NCBI RefSeq assembly: GCF_009865215.1
Contig: NZ_WWJX01000336.1
Coordinates: 1-64,000 of the forward strand
DNA: 64,000 bases
Source of the DNA: Streptomyces sp. SID3343
GTDB lineage: Bacteria > Actinomycetota > Actinomycetes > Streptomycetales > Streptomycetaceae
Reading direction: 5' to 3'
In this document: positions 10,049 to 19,978 of the stretch, piece after piece
How positions within the stretch are numbered: the stretch's first letter is position 1
Layout of the letters: each line of letters begins with the position of its first letter
Notes under the pieces: generated by a model
What the model was told of the DNA's origin: nothing
The model's database searches: none
The model's input: the letters and a program-made list of their open reading frames with translations, nothing else
Translations under genes and position numbers: made by a program

Positions 10049-11035
10049 GTGCAGGTGCTCACGCTGTTCGCGACCGGGCTGGGGGCGGGGTTCGTCGCGG
10101 GCGGCGCGTCCTGCGCCGCCGTGCAGGGCGGTCTGCTCGCGGGCGCGGTCGGCCCGTGTGGTGAGCCGACCGCCGACTGCGGCACGGCGCGCTCGCGCGA
10201 GCCGGTTCCCCGAGCTCTGGCCGCCTTTCTGGGCGGCAAGCTCGTCGCCCACACCCTGCTGGGTGCGCTGCTCGGTCTGCTCGGCGCCGCGGCCCAACCC
10301 ACGCCGAGCGCCCGCGCGATCCTGCTCTTGGGCGCCGGCGCCCTGATGGCGCTGTTCGGGCTCGCGATGACGGGTGTGCCCGGGGTCGGCCGCCTGCTCC
10401 CGCGCGGTCTTGCCCGCGGCGCCGGGCGTGGGCCGGTCCTGCTCGGCGCGGCCACCGTGCTGGTTCCGTGCGGGGTCACGCTCGGCATGGAGTTGGTCGC
10501 GGTCACCGCCGGGGACCCGTTCGGCGGCGCGGCGGTGCTGGCCGGCTTCGTGATCGGCACGATCCCGCTGTTCGCGGTGCTGGGCGTGCTCGTCGGCGCG
10601 TCGGGGCGGGTTCTGCGCGGGCGACTCACCGTCGTGGTGGGTGTGTTGGTGCTCGCGATCGCCGCGTGGACGATGGTCTCCGGGCTCCGACTGGCCGGGT
10701 GGTGGACCCCGGCCGCGACGGGCGCCGTCGACCATTCGGCCGCGTCGACGGGACCCGATGGAGTGCAACGCGTCCTGGTCCGGGTCGGGGACCAGGGCTA
10801 TCACCCGGCCCGCGCGCTGGCCCGCGCCGACGTGCCCACGGTGTTGATCCTGCGCACCCGCGACACGAGCGGGTGCACGCGCGGCTTCGTCCTGCCCGCG
10901 CGTGGCGTGCAGCGCGTACTGCCCGTGAGCGGCGAGACGCGGATCGACCTGGGCACGCCACACGTCGGCACCATCACGTGGACGTGCTCGATGGGCATGT
11001 ACGGCGGCCGGGTGGAGTTCCGCGCCGACCCCTGA
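10049..11035 (+). CDS. UreH/TauE-like membrane protein with C-terminal cupredoxin domain
   Basis: A 328-residue protein. Residues 1-225 form about six membrane helices with paired small-residue motifs (GAGFVAGGASCAAVQGGLL and later LVPCGVTLGMELVAV), typical of the sulfite-exporter-like UreH family. A cupredoxin-fold domain follows on the far side (VLILRTRDTSGCTRGFVLP, then TWTCSMGMYGG near the end). The His-poor, Cys/Met-rich end suggests binding of copper or another soft metal. Transport or efflux of a metal ion is inferred from this architecture only. Start GTG 10049 follows a purine-rich stretch. The gene is divergent from the SulP-carbonic anhydrase gene. Confidence 0.75.
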   Translation: MQVLTLFATGLGAGFVAGGASCAAVQGGLLAGAVGPCGEPTADCGTARSREPVPRALAAFLGGKLVAHTLLGALLGLLGAAAQPTPSARAILLLGAGALMALFGLAMTGVPGVGRLLPRGLARGAGRGPVLLGAATVLVPCGVTLGMELVAVTAGDPFGGAAVLAGFVIGTIPLFAVLGVLVGASGRVLRGRLTVVVGVLVLAIAAWTMVSGLRLAGWWTPAATGAVDHSAASTGPDGVQRVLVRVGDQGYHPARALARADVPTVLILRTRDTSGCTRGFVLPARGVQRVLPVSGETRIDLGTPHVGTITWTCSMGMYGGRVEFRADP

Positions 11036-11189
11036 GCGATCGCTCCCTCGTACCGGTGCCCGATCGTCCGCGACACCCGGAGCCCTCTACGGTGATGTGT
11101 CCGCGCTCACGCGTCCCGGACGATCCCTCGGCGGATCCGATGGGAAAGCCGTCCGGGGAGGCACGCAACCGGGTGCCGCCCGCGTGCGT

Positions 11190-11210
11190 ATGTATCGACA
11201 GGGAATACAT
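11190..11210. promoter_or_regulatory. Inverted repeat upstream of the deacetylase gene
   Basis: ATGTAT at 11190 and ATACAT at 11205 form a 6-bp inverted repeat with a 9-base spacer, ending 34 bases before GTG 11244. The spacing and AT-rich composition fit an operator or promoter element. No known regulator is recognised. Confidence 0.3.
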
Positions 11211-11243
11211 CCGGTCTCGCATGTCCATGGGAAGAGGTGAACT

Positions 11244-12587
11244 GTGCGAACTGTCCGCGGCGCTGCGGTGCTCGTCGTTGTCGCAGTCCTGGCCGCCATC
11301 GGTTTCGTGGTTTTCGCAAAGGACGGGAAAGATTCCGGCAACTCCTCTGCAAAAAACCCCGGCAACGGAACTCCGAGCACTCCGGGCAAGAGCAAGGACC
11401 CGGACAAACCGACAGGCCCGGTGAAACTCATCGGCGACGGGTCGACCAGCGACACGGGTCCGCAGCCGAACCAGCCCAAGGTGGAGAAACTCAAGCCGGG
11501 TGAGAAACCGCCACAGTTCGTCGTGTTCTCGTGGGACGGCGCGGCCGAGGACGGAAACAAGCTGGTCTCGGAGTTCCTCAAGCTTTCCGAGGAAAACAAG
11601 GCCCAGATGACGTACTTCCTGAGCGGCATCTACACGCTTCCGAAGGCCAAAAAGGCGCTCTATACCGGACCCAAGCACTCGCCGGGCGCATCGGACATCG
11701 CCTACATGTCCGATGAGACCATCCGCAACACGATCATCATGATGCGCGAGGTCTGGCTCAAGGGCAACGAGGTCGGCACCCACTTCAACGGCCACTTCTG
11801 CAACAGCGCCACGAGCGTGGGCAAGTGGAGCCCCGAGGAGTGGAAGACCGAGACCGACGAGGCCGTCAAGTTCGTCCAGAACTGGAAGACCAACACCGGT
11901 TTCAACGATCTCCAGCCACTGCCTTTCGATTACACGCCCGGCAAGGAACTCATCGGCGGCCGGGCACCCTGCCTGGAGGGCCAGTCCAACCTGATGCGAG
12001 CTGGCAAGACGATGGGGTTCCGCTATGACGCGAGCTCTCCCGGTGGTTTGCAGGTGTGGCCCAGGCGCGGTAAGGAAACCGGTATCTGGGACTTCCCGCT
12101 CCAGTCGCTGCCGTGGCCCGGTAGCCCCACCAAGTCGCAACTCTCGATGGATTACAACATCAAGTTCGAGCAGGAAGCGATCCACGGGAAGTACGACGAA
12201 TCCAAGAAGGCCGACTGGGAGAAGGAAGCCCACGAGTTCTACATGGGCGGTTTCGAACGCGCCTACACGACCAACCGCGCCCCGCTGTTCATCGGAAACC
12301 ACTTCGAGGACTGGAACGGCGGCATTTACATGAATGCCGTGCGGGACACGGTGAAATCGGTCTGCACAAAGCCCGACGTGCGCTGCGTGAGCTTCCGTCA
12401 GATGACCGATTGGATGGAGGGCCAGGACCCCGCGGTGATCGCCAAGCTGCAGACGCTGGGCGTGGGCCAGGCCGTCCCGGACTGGAGCAAGGTCGTGATC
12501 GCTTCGGCGGAGGCTCCCAACGCCCCTGCGGCCGGGCGGCCGTTGAACGCCGAGCCGCAGGCCGTGCTGCCGCGCCGCCGGAGCTGA
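11244..12587 (+). CDS. Secreted polysaccharide-deacetylase-like protein
   Basis: A 447-residue exported protein: an N-terminal hydrophobic signal or anchor (AAVLVVVAVLAAIGFVVFA), a Gly/Ser/Pro/Lys-rich linker to about residue 85, then a NodB-like domain. FVVFSWDGAAEDGN carries the catalytic Asp region and VGTHFNGHFCN gives the HxxxH metal site. The substrate is probably an extracellular polysaccharide or peptidoglycan sugar. Start GTG 11244 follows GAAGAGGTGAACT. The GC content at third positions is a little lower than in neighbouring genes. It is a single-gene unit bounded by a strong terminator. Confidence 0.8.
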   Translation: MRTVRGAAVLVVVAVLAAIGFVVFAKDGKDSGNSSAKNPGNGTPSTPGKSKDPDKPTGPVKLIGDGSTSDTGPQPNQPKVEKLKPGEKPPQFVVFSWDGAAEDGNKLVSEFLKLSEENKAQMTYFLSGIYTLPKAKKALYTGPKHSPGASDIAYMSDETIRNTIIMMREVWLKGNEVGTHFNGHFCNSATSVGKWSPEEWKTETDEAVKFVQNWKTNTGFNDLQPLPFDYTPGKELIGGRAPCLEGQSNLMRAGKTMGFRYDASSPGGLQVWPRRGKETGIWDFPLQSLPWPGSPTKSQLSMDYNIKFEQEAIHGKYDESKKADWEKEAHEFYMGGFERAYTTNRAPLFIGNHFEDWNGGIYMNAVRDTVKSVCTKPDVRCVSFRQMTDWMEGQDPAVIAKLQTLGVGQAVPDWSKVVIASAEAPNAPAAGRPLNAEPQAVLPRRRS

Positions 12588-12616
12588 TCCGACGCGGGCG
12601 GCCCGATCGAGTCGCG

Positions 12617-12660
12617 GCCCCGGATCGGTGGGCGGATTTCTTTGCCCACCGATCCGGGGC
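12617..12660 (+). terminator. Strong intrinsic terminator after the deacetylase gene
   Basis: A perfect 17-bp stem (12617-12633 with 12644-12660) and a 10-base loop, followed by CTTTCC-like pyrimidines. Confidence 0.9.
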
Positions 12661-12834
12661 TTTCCTCGTCGTCACGCGTCGTGTCGATACACTGAAGGAG
12701 ATCGGGGCGTTTTTTGCTGCCCCAAGGATCGTGGGTCCTCCGCAAGAGGACATGCCGGGAAGTCTGGTCGGCGCTGTTTTGTCGTTTTCGCACAGCGGTA
12801 TACGCGTGCGAACCGCAGCCGACCAGGAGGTCTC

Positions 12835-14157
12835 GTGGGTGCCGAATCCGCACCGCGCAACAAATACTTTCGGCGCCCGTCCAGCCTGGCCGAGCGGAAT
12901 TTCATCGCCGACGCCCTGCGCACCGAGACCGTGGGCGGCGCGCTGCTGTTGATCGCGGCCGTGGTCGCGGTCGTCTGGGCGAACACCGCGTGGAGCGACG
13001 CCTACAACGATCTGCGTGATTTCCGGATCGGCCCCGAGTCGCTGCACCTGCACCTGTCGCTCGGTGCGTGGGCCGCGGACGGGCTGCTCGCGATCTTCTT
13101 CTTCGTCGCCGGCATCGAACTCAAGCGCGAACTCGTGGTCGGCGACCTGCGCAACCCGGCCCAGGCCGCGTTGCCCGTGGTCGCCGCGGCGTGCGGCATG
13201 ATCACGCCCGCGCTGTTCTACTTCGCGGTGAACTCCACCGGCGGCTCCCCCGACGGCTGGGCGATCCCCACCGCGACCGACATCGCCTTCGCGCTCGCCG
13301 TCCTCGCGGTGATCGGCACCAACCTGCCCAGCGCGCTGCGCTCGTTTCTACTCACCCTCGCGGTCGTGGACGACCTCGGCGCGATCCTGATCATCGCGAT
13401 CTTCTTCACCGACAAGGTCGACTTCCTCGCGCTGGCCGCGGCGGCCGCGCTCCTGGTGGTCTTCTACCTGCTCCAGCGGTTCCGGGTGCGGGGCTGGTGG
13501 TTCTACCTGCCACTCGCGTTGGTGACCTGGGCACTCGTACATCAAAGCGGCATCCACGCGACCGTCGCGGGCGTCGCGATGGGCCTGCTGATGCGCGTGG
13601 TCCCGGACGAGAACGAGAAGACATCGCCGGCCGAGCACGTCGAACACCTCGTTCGGCCCATCTCCGCGGGCCTGGCGGTGCCGATCTTCGCGCTGTTCTC
13701 GGCCGGCGTCGCGGTCTCCGGGTCGGTGCTCGCCGACGTGTTCACCGAGCGTCCCTCGCTCGGCATCATGATCGGTCTGATCGCCGGCAAGGTGGTCGGC
13801 ATCTTCGGCGGCACCTATCTCATCGCCCGCTTCACCCGGGCCCAACTGAGCGACGACCTCGCGTGGTCCGACGTGTTCGGCATGTCGATGCTGGCCGGTA
13901 TCGGGTTCACCGTGTCGCTGCTGATCAGCGAATTGGCCTTCACCGACGACCACGGACTCACCGAACAGGCCAAGGCGGCGGTCCTGGTGGGTTCGCTGCT
14001 GTCGGCCGCCACCGCGTCGGTCGTGTTGCGGATACGCAACAACACCTACGCGCGTTTGTGCGCCGAGGAGAACCGCGACGACGACGGCGACGGCATCCCC
14101 GACGTGTACCGCGTCGACGCGGATCGACTGCGGGACGAGAAGCTCGGCCCCGGCTGA
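12835..14157 (+). CDS. nhaA: Na+/H+ antiporter NhaA
   Basis: A 440-residue inner-membrane antiporter that exports sodium in exchange for protons. The diagnostic segments are FFFVAGIELKRELVVGDL, IPTATDIAFALAVL and LAVVDDLGAI, whose two aspartates bind the ion, plus GMSMLAGIGFTVSLLISEL near the end. Start GTG 12835 follows AGGAGG; the frame extends upstream to 12628, into the preceding terminator, and that part is not coding. The tail has DDDGDGIPDVYRVD, resembling a calcium-binding type 3 repeat, of unknown purpose. Confidence 0.93.
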   Translation: MGAESAPRNKYFRRPSSLAERNFIADALRTETVGGALLLIAAVVAVVWANTAWSDAYNDLRDFRIGPESLHLHLSLGAWAADGLLAIFFFVAGIELKRELVVGDLRNPAQAALPVVAAACGMITPALFYFAVNSTGGSPDGWAIPTATDIAFALAVLAVIGTNLPSALRSFLLTLAVVDDLGAILIIAIFFTDKVDFLALAAAAALLVVFYLLQRFRVRGWWFYLPLALVTWALVHQSGIHATVAGVAMGLLMRVVPDENEKTSPAEHVEHLVRPISAGLAVPIFALFSAGVAVSGSVLADVFTERPSLGIMIGLIAGKVVGIFGGTYLIARFTRAQLSDDLAWSDVFGMSMLAGIGFTVSLLISELAFTDDHGLTEQAKAAVLVGSLLSAATASVVLRIRNNTYARLCAEENRDDDGDGIPDVYRVDADRLRDEKLGPG

Positions 14158-14274
14158 TCTTTTCTTTTTTCCCATCCGAAACACGCGTTACGCCGCGCCC
14201 CGGTGGATACGGATCGCCGGCGCAGGGCATGATCGGGGTCGGATTACCCACCCCCACAGGTACGAGGAGTGACC

Positions 14275-14694
14275 ATGGCAGGCACCGACAGGTCCCCGGC
14301 CCAGGACGTGCCCGTCGACACGCAGCGGTCCATCGGCGAACTGTTCTCATCCGCCAGCCGCGACATGTCCACGTTGGTGCGCAGCGAGATCGCGCTCGCC
14401 AAGAGCGAAGTCAAGGTCAGTGTCGTCAACGTCGCCAAGGGCGGCGGCGCGTTCGGCGCGGCGGCGTTCGTCGGGGTGTTCGCGTTCATCTTTCTGAGCT
14501 TCGCCGTCGTCTACGGCATTCACGCGCTCGGTTTGGGTGTCGCCTGGAGCTTCCTGATCGTCGGCGGTTTCTATCTGCTGCTCGCGGGCGGTCTCGCCGC
14601 GTACGGCATCAAGTCCTTCAAGCAGGTGCGTCCTCCGGCGCGGACGATCGCCACCACCAAGGACACGGTCACGGCCCTGAAGAACGTCGGCTGA
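14275..14694 (+). CDS. Actinobacterial holin-X-like membrane protein
   Basis: A 139-residue protein with a soluble head (RSIGELFSSASRDMSTLVRS) and two adjacent hydrophobic helices (AAFVGVFAFIFLSFAVVYGI and SFLIVGGFYLLLAGGLAAYG). This is the pattern of the phage-holin-superfamily 3-6 (DUF1469) proteins found in many actinobacteria. Despite the family name, a lytic role is not established. ATG 14275 is preferred, five bases after GAGGAG; GTG 14269 in the same frame is an alternative. Confidence 0.75.
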   Translation: MAGTDRSPAQDVPVDTQRSIGELFSSASRDMSTLVRSEIALAKSEVKVSVVNVAKGGGAFGAAAFVGVFAFIFLSFAVVYGIHALGLGVAWSFLIVGGFYLLLAGGLAAYGIKSFKQVRPPARTIATTKDTVTALKNVG

Positions 14695-14723
14695 GCGACC
14701 GCGGTCGACCGCGGCGCCAACCA

Positions 14724-14756
14724 CCGCCGCGCCGCCGCACGAGATCGGCGCGGCGG
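14724..14756 (+). terminator. Terminator after the holin-X-like gene
   Basis: An 11-bp stem CCGCCGCGCCG / CGGCGCGGCGG with an 11-base loop, no T tract. Confidence 0.65.
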
Positions 14757-14868
14757 GACATCGGTATCGACGCGACGTGACATCGACATCGGTGTCGGGT
14801 GGCGTCGACATCGACAAAAAGGCCACGGCACCGAAAGCGCGATTGTGGAGTGTGCAACCCTGCTCGGC

Positions 14869-15789
14869 ATGACGGTTCCCGAGAGCACCGTGGTCAACGT
14901 GGCCGGGCCCTGGACGCACCGCGACATCGCCGCCAACGGCGCGCGGTTCCACATCGCCGAACTGGGCGAGGGGCCGGTCGTGTTGTTGCTGCACGGCTTC
15001 CCGGAGTTCTGGTGGACGTGGCGCCACCAGATGGAGGCCCTGGCCCGGGCCGGATACCGCGCCGTGGCGATGGATCTGCGCGGCTACGGCGGCAGCGACC
15101 GCACCCCGCGCGGCTACGACCCGATCACCCTCGCGCTCGACGTGACCGGGGTGATCCGCTCACTCGGCGAGCCCGACGCGATCGTGGTCGGTCACGACCT
15201 GGGCGCCTATCTGGGGTGGACGGCCGCCGTGTTGCGGCCCAAGGTCGTCCGGCGCCTGGTGGCGGTGTCCATGCCGCACCCCCGCCAACTGCGCAGCGCC
15301 CTGCTGACGGATCGTCGACAGATGGCCGCCAGCTCGCACGTCTTCGGCTTCCAGCGGCCGTGGGTGCCCGAACGCTCCCTGATCCGCGACGGCGCCGCGA
15401 CCGTCGGCGACATGCTGCACGCGTGGTCGGCTCCCGGGTGGCCCGACGAGGAGACCACCCGGCGCTATCGGCAGGCCATGCTGGTGCCCGGCACGGCTCA
15501 CTGCGCGGCCGAGCACTACCGGTGGCTGATCCGTTCGATCCCGCGCCCGGACGGCATCCAGTACTCGATCCGGATGAAGGCGCCCGTCGAGGTGCCGACC
15601 CTGCACCTGCACGGCGCGCTCGACCCGGTGATCCTGCCCCGCACGGCCGCGGGCTCGGGACGCTACGTGGAGGCGCCGTATCGCTGGCGGCTCCTGGAGG
15701 GCGTCGGTCACTTCCCACACGAGGAACAACCGGCGGTGTTCACCGAGGAACTTCTGGGTTGGTTGAAGGACCCGGAACCCGAACGCTGA
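14869..15789 (+). CDS. Alpha/beta hydrolase, epoxide-hydrolase type
   Basis: A 306-residue enzyme with the oxyanion motif LHGFPEFWWTW, the nucleophile elbow VGHDLGAYLGW (aspartate, as in epoxide hydrolases and haloalkane dehalogenases), and a C-terminal VGHFPHEE holding the catalytic His. HGALDPV supplies a late acidic residue. WWTW after HGFPE is typical of soluble epoxide hydrolases; the substrate is unknown. ATG 14869 is preferred; GTG 14845 upstream in frame is possible. Short TCGACATCG repeats at 14770-14815 precede the gene. Confidence 0.8.
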   Translation: MTVPESTVVNVAGPWTHRDIAANGARFHIAELGEGPVVLLLHGFPEFWWTWRHQMEALARAGYRAVAMDLRGYGGSDRTPRGYDPITLALDVTGVIRSLGEPDAIVVGHDLGAYLGWTAAVLRPKVVRRLVAVSMPHPRQLRSALLTDRRQMAASSHVFGFQRPWVPERSLIRDGAATVGDMLHAWSAPGWPDEETTRRYRQAMLVPGTAHCAAEHYRWLIRSIPRPDGIQYSIRMKAPVEVPTLHLHGALDPVILPRTAAGSGRYVEAPYRWRLLEGVGHFPHEEQPAVFTEELLGWLKDPEPER

Positions 15790-16262
15790 AGTTCCGACAG
15801 TCGTTTCGCCCCTTTGTTGTGCGATCTTGACAGGTATATCCGACACATCGGCACAGATCGCCCCAGGGGGGTCGGGCGTTGATTTCCGAGCCGCCGAATC
15901 GGCGAGATTACTCCGTCGGTGTGCCGGGTAGGCGCCCCCCTATGAGCCGGATGTACAACGCTCCGAGCATGGTGGCGGGGGCCGGGGACACCCGGTCGGA
16001 GACGGCAGAGAACCTCATGGTTGATATCGGTACCCCTGGCCCGCACGGATTCGAGGCCGGCCCGCGTGCGTTCGAACACAGGCGAGGGGCGCCCGTCGGC
16101 GCGGTTGCCGACCGGGGGGATCATTTTCCCGGATTGGTGGGGATACTGCGTCGACGAGCACGCTGGTTGACGTTGCGGCTGCGCTTCCCGCGATGACACA
16201 CCGGTCGTCGAATTCGTGATTGTCGCCTGATCGTCCTTTTTCGGTTTCTCGGATGTCGCGTT
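15790..16262. other. Intergenic stretch with no supported gene
   Basis: A weak reading frame from TTG 15879 to 16196 has a purine-rich stretch before it but no domain signature, and its codon usage does not look strongly coding. A small gene cannot be excluded. Confidence 0.4.
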
Positions 16263-16949
16263 TCACGCAAAGGTCGTGAACCACAAAAGGGCGATCGTGG
16301 CGATCATCATCACGGGCACCAGGACCAGCGTCTCGACGCGGTTTCCGGTCCGGCTGACGAGAGCGACCTCGAAGCGGGTGCCCAATGGCCACAGCAGCGG
16401 TATCCCCTGCTTGGTCAGGAAGTCGCCGAGCAGGTGTGCGACGCAGCCCAGGACGATCACCATCGGTAGCCAGTCGGGTGCCGACGGCATCCAGTGGTCG
16501 ACCACCGCGGTACCGCCGCCCGCGAGCGCGACGATGGTGATCCACGACGCGAGCCCCTTGCCCGGCGGACAGATGTTCAGCGCCCGCAGCGCGAGCGCGA
16601 GCAGCAGGAAGACCACCGAGAGCGTGAAGGGCCGCCCCAACCGCTGCACCCCCGCGAAGGTCAGCAGCCCGGCCAGGACCACGAAGGCGATCGAATGCGT
16701 CGCGTGTCGGTGCCCGCCGGAGACCTTCGCGACGAACCCGCACACCGCCTTCGACACGGGACCCAGGAAGTTGGCGATCGTGCCGTTGTGGTGGTCGAGG
16801 TCGGGCAACAGCGCCGCGCCCGCCGTCAGGAACGTGCCGATCACGATCTCGGAGGCCGACAGGTGGTTGTGCCACAACTGCTGCGGCAGCGTGGGCCCCG
16901 CCGCCGCGAAGGCCAGCGCCCCACTCACCGCGTGCGAATGCCCGAGCAT
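16263..16949 (-). CDS. YdjM-like membrane-bound metal-dependent hydrolase
   Basis: A 228-residue membrane protein beginning MLGHSHAVSGALAFAA, with LLPDLDHHNGTIANF and GGHRHATHSIAF. These His/Asp clusters between hydrophobic helices are characteristic of the YdjM (DUF457) family, thought to be metal-dependent membrane hydrolases. ATG 16949 matches the family N-terminus. An alternative GTG at 17030 overlaps the marP stop codon as GTGA and would add 27 residues. Either way it lies directly behind marP and is probably cotranscribed with it. Confidence 0.75.
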   Translation of the reverse strand: MLGHSHAVSGALAFAAAGPTLPQQLWHNHLSASEIVIGTFLTAGAALLPDLDHHNGTIANFLGPVSKAVCGFVAKVSGGHRHATHSIAFVVLAGLLTFAGVQRLGRPFTLSVVFLLLALALRALNICPPGKGLASWITIVALAGGGTAVVDHWMPSAPDWLPMVIVLGCVAHLLGDFLTKQGIPLLWPLGTRFEVALVSRTGNRVETLVLVPVMMIATIALLWFTTFA

Positions 16950-17026
16950 TGCCCCACCCCGCCCTGCCGCAACGACCCACCCGTTCGGACGTTCGGACGT
17001 CTGCCCCGGGGGGTGGTGATCATGCG

Positions 17027-18211
17027 TCACATGGCGCAGCTCTGCGTGTCCACCGCCTTGTCGCTCGCGGCGCCCGCGTCGGCGTCCGCGCGTACCTCCT
17101 CGACGGTGAGCGCGTAGCCCGTGGAGTCGTCGTCGAGCGACTTGGCGAAGATGACGCCCGCGACCTTGCCGTCGGGCGAGATCAGCGGTCCGCCGGAGTT
17201 GCCCTGGCGCACCTTCGCGAACAGCGAGTAGACGTCACGGCTGACCGTGCCGCGCTTGTAGATGTCCGGACCGCCGGCCTGGATCCGCGCCCGCACCCGC
17301 GCGGCCTCGACGTGGAAGCCGCCGTTTTCCGGGAAGCCGACCACGATCGCGTCCGCGCCGCTGTTCACCTTCGGCTCGAACTGCAACGGAGTCGCCTTGA
17401 GCCCGGGCACCTTGAGCACCGCGATGTCGCGCTTCCAGTCGTAGAGCACGACCTCGGCCTGATACTCGCGGCCCTCGCCGCCGATCTGCACGGTGGGCTT
17501 CCTGACCCCGCCGACCACATGGGCGTTGGTCATCACCCGCTGCGGGGCGTACACGAAGCCCGAACCCTCGATGACCTTGCCGCAGCTCTTCGCGGTGCCG
17601 ACGATCTTGACGATGCTGTTCCTGGTCTCCTGCACCGCCGGCATCGACAGCAGCCGCGGATCCGGCGGCGGGACCTGGGGGATGTCCTCGCGGACGAACG
17701 GGCTGAAGACCTGCGGGAAGCCGTTGCGGTCGAGCAGGTTCCCGAACGACGAGAACCACGTGTCCGCACCCTGCGGCAACACCTTCTGCACGCCCCCGAG
17801 CACCTGGGACGAGCGCACCTCGCGCGAGACGGTGGGCATCGACGCGCCCGCCACCGACGAGCCGATCAGCCACACCACGATCAGCAGCGCGCACACGCTC
17901 ACGATCGAACCGCCCGCCGCGTCCACCAGCCGGGCCGGCCGCCAAGTGACGTACTTGCGCAGCCGGTTGCCCGCCGCGGTGGTCAGCGCCTGAAACGCCG
18001 TCGCGAGCACGAGCACGACACAGATCGCCGCGATCGAGGGGCCCAGACCCGGGTCGAAGCGGTCGAGCAGCGACGGAACGAGCCACATGCCCAGCACGCC
18101 GCCACCGATGAAGCCCAGGAACGACAACACGCCGACGATGAAGCCCTGCCGGTATCCGGAGATGGCGAAGGCGACCGCGGCGGCGATCAGCAACAGGTCC
18201 AGGACATTCAC
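17027..18211 (-). CDS. MarP-family membrane serine protease
   Basis: A 394-residue protein. The first 150 or so residues form a four-helix CvpA-like membrane domain (NVLDLLLIAAAVAFAISGYR onward). The rest is a trypsin-like periplasmic protease with the triad in TNAHVVGG (His), DWKRDIAVLKV (Asp) and RQGNSGGPLI (Ser). Two cysteines (AKSCGKVIEG and the C-terminal QSCAM) may form the disulfide known from MarP, which protects M. tuberculosis against acid and oxidative stress. Start is GTG 18211. Confidence 0.88.
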   Translation of the reverse strand: MNVLDLLLIAAAVAFAISGYRQGFIVGVLSFLGFIGGGVLGMWLVPSLLDRFDPGLGPSIAAICVVLVLATAFQALTTAAGNRLRKYVTWRPARLVDAAGGSIVSVCALLIVVWLIGSSVAGASMPTVSREVRSSQVLGGVQKVLPQGADTWFSSFGNLLDRNGFPQVFSPFVREDIPQVPPPDPRLLSMPAVQETRNSIVKIVGTAKSCGKVIEGSGFVYAPQRVMTNAHVVGGVRKPTVQIGGEGREYQAEVVLYDWKRDIAVLKVPGLKATPLQFEPKVNSGADAIVVGFPENGGFHVEAARVRARIQAGGPDIYKRGTVSRDVYSLFAKVRQGNSGGPLISPDGKVAGVIFAKSLDDDSTGYALTVEEVRADADAGAASDKAVDTQSCAM

Positions 18212-18350
18212 GCGATCACGTTCTCACGGGCGAGGCCGCGCTGTCCGCAGCCGTGCGGATCGGTGGCACGGCGATGACAAGGCTGTGTCCGAAGACCTCG
18301 ACGGCGCGGGGGTCGGCGGCGGTCTCCTACGGTCGGCCGCCGCCCGCCCC

Positions 18351-19085
18351 TCAGTCCTCGACGGTCGGCTCGGAGGCGGTCTCCTCATAGCGGTCGAAGC
18401 CGCGTCGGGCCAACCTGCTCTCGGTCTCCGACAACGTGACCTCGCGCCGGGTGTCCCACGGACGCTCCCAACCCGTGTAGTGCAGCACGCGGTCGATCAG
18501 CCCCGCGGTGAAGCCCCACACCACGAGGTCGTGCACCAGGAACGCGGGTCCCAGGTGACCACCGGGGTGCCGCAGGCGGGCCCGGTTGGCGGGATCGGCG
18601 AGATCGGCGATGGACACCCGCAGCACTCGGGCGACCTCTTCGGGCGCCCCGGGGGCGACCTCGCTCTCGTGTTGCCACCACGCGAGTACGGGCGTCACGA
18701 CGAAGTCGCTGATCGGGATGTACAGATCGGGCAGTCGGCCGAACACCCGTACTCCGCTGGGGTCCAGGCCGACCTCCTCCTGCGCCTCGCGCAGCGCGGT
18801 CCCCTCGGGGCCGTCGTCGCCCGGGTCCACCGAACCACCCGGGAAGGCGGGTTGGCCGGCGTGCGAGCGCAGTGTCGCGGCGCGTTGGAGCAGCAGCAGA
18901 TCGGGGCCGTCGGGGCCCTCGCCGAACAACATCAGCACCGCGGACCGTCGGCCACCCTCGGCCGGCGGCAGGAAGCGGCTCAGTTGCTCCGGGCTGATCG
19001 ACTCGGCGGCCCGCGCGACCGGGCGCAGCCACTCCGGCAGTTCGGCTTCGGCCCAGATCTCGATTCCGGTCCCGGTTCGGGTCAC
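18351..19085 (-). CDS. Nudix hydrolase, CoA-pyrophosphatase type
   Basis: A 244-residue protein with a complete Nudix box starting [20 protein letters not shown] and continuing EEVGL, preceded by [20 protein letters not shown], which matches the NuCoA-type signature (LxLxxRs.LRsH.GqvaFPGG). It probably cleaves CoA or a related nucleotide diphosphate. Its start overlaps the nth stop by four bases (GTGA), so the two are translationally coupled. Confidence 0.85.
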   Translation of the reverse strand: MTRTGTGIEIWAEAELPEWLRPVARAAESISPEQLSRFLPPAEGGRRSAVLMLFGEGPDGPDLLLLQRAATLRSHAGQPAFPGGSVDPGDDGPEGTALREAQEEVGLDPSGVRVFGRLPDLYIPISDFVVTPVLAWWQHESEVAPGAPEEVARVLRVSIADLADPANRARLRHPGGHLGPAFLVHDLVVWGFTAGLIDRVLHYTGWERPWDTRREVTLSETESRLARRGFDRYEETASEPTVED

Positions 19086-19978
19086 CCGGCGTCCTCCTCG
19101 TTGTTCGACGCGCCCGGGTCACTCGGGACGTCTTTCGCCGCGTTTCGGGTCGGGCCCTTCGTCGTATCTTTCGCCACGGCGAGCACGGGCAGCGCCGGCG
19201 GCTTGAGCCGCTGGCCCGGCTGCCCGGCCATCTCGTACTTGAGCAGGGCCTTGGCCTTGACCGGATCCGTCTCGCCCTCGCCGTAGGCCGGGCACAACGG
19301 CGCGATCGGACACGCCCCACAGGCCGGCTTGCGGGAGTGGCAGACCCGGCGGCCGTGGAAGATCACCCGGTGCGAGAGCACCGTCCAGTCCTTGCGCGGG
19401 AACAACGCCGCGACGTCCTTCTCGACCTTGATCGGGTCCTCGTCGGTGGTCCAGCCGAAGCGCCGGGCAAGCCGGCCGAAGTGCGTGTCCACGGTGATGC
19501 CCGGGACGTCGAACACCTCGCCCAGGACCACGTTGGCCGTCTTGCGGCCCACTCCGGGCAGGGTGACCAGGTCGGCGAGCTTGCCGGGCACCTCGCCGTC
19601 GAAGCGCTCCAGGAGGGCCTGCGAGAGGCCGACCACCGAGCGGGTCTTGGCCCGGAAGAAGCCGGTCGGCTGGATGATCGACTCCAACTCGGCGGGCTGG
19701 GCCGCGACCATCGCGGCGGCGTCGGGGTAGCGCGCGAACAGCGCCGGCGTCACCGTGTTGACCCGCCGGTCGGTGGTCTGCGCGGACAGGACGACCGCGA
19801 CGAGCAGTTGGAACGCGTCGCCGTAGTCGAGTTCACAATGCGCGCCCGGATATATCTCGCCGAGTTCGCGATTGATCCGCCGGGCGCGCCGCACGAGTGC
19901 GGTGCGCGACTCCTCTTTCGCCGCCTTCGCGGTACGCCGCGGCTTGCGCGGGGCGGTCTCCGTCACGTTGCTGGGCAC
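19082..19978 (-). CDS. nth: Endonuclease III (DNA glycosylase/AP lyase)
   Basis: A 298-residue base-excision repair enzyme removing oxidised pyrimidines. The helix-hairpin-helix [13 protein letters not shown] holds the catalytic lysine, [13 protein letters not shown] holds the catalytic aspartate, and the four Fe-S cysteines are spaced C-x6-C-x2-C-x5-C ([17 protein letters not shown]). A roughly 60-residue tail rich in Lys/Pro/Ala is longer than in E. coli Nth. GTG 19978 is the chosen start; GTG 19966 is an alternative, and no strong ribosome binding site is seen, so the message may be leaderless. Divergent from crp. Confidence 0.92.
   Translation of the reverse strand: MPSNVTETAPRKPRRTAKAAKEESRTALVRRARRINRELGEIYPGAHCELDYGDAFQLLVAVVLSAQTTDRRVNTVTPALFARYPDAAAMVAAQPAELESIIQPTGFFRAKTRSVVGLSQALLERFDGEVPGKLADLVTLPGVGRKTANVVLGEVFDVPGITVDTHFGRLARRFGWTTDEDPIKVEKDVAALFPRKDWTVLSHRVIFHGRRVCHSRKPACGACPIAPLCPAYGEGETDPVKAKALLKYEMAGQPGQRLKPPALPVLAVAKDTTKGPTRNAAKDVPSDPGASNNEEDAG

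Noticed and set aside
8432-10963. 843-codon minus-strand frame across the SulP gene and beyond
   Set aside because: Overlaps the well-supported SulP-carbonic anhydrase and membrane/cupredoxin genes in other frames; composition is a GC shadow.
15879-16196. 105-codon frame from TTG
   Set aside because: No domain, weak start, codon usage not convincing.
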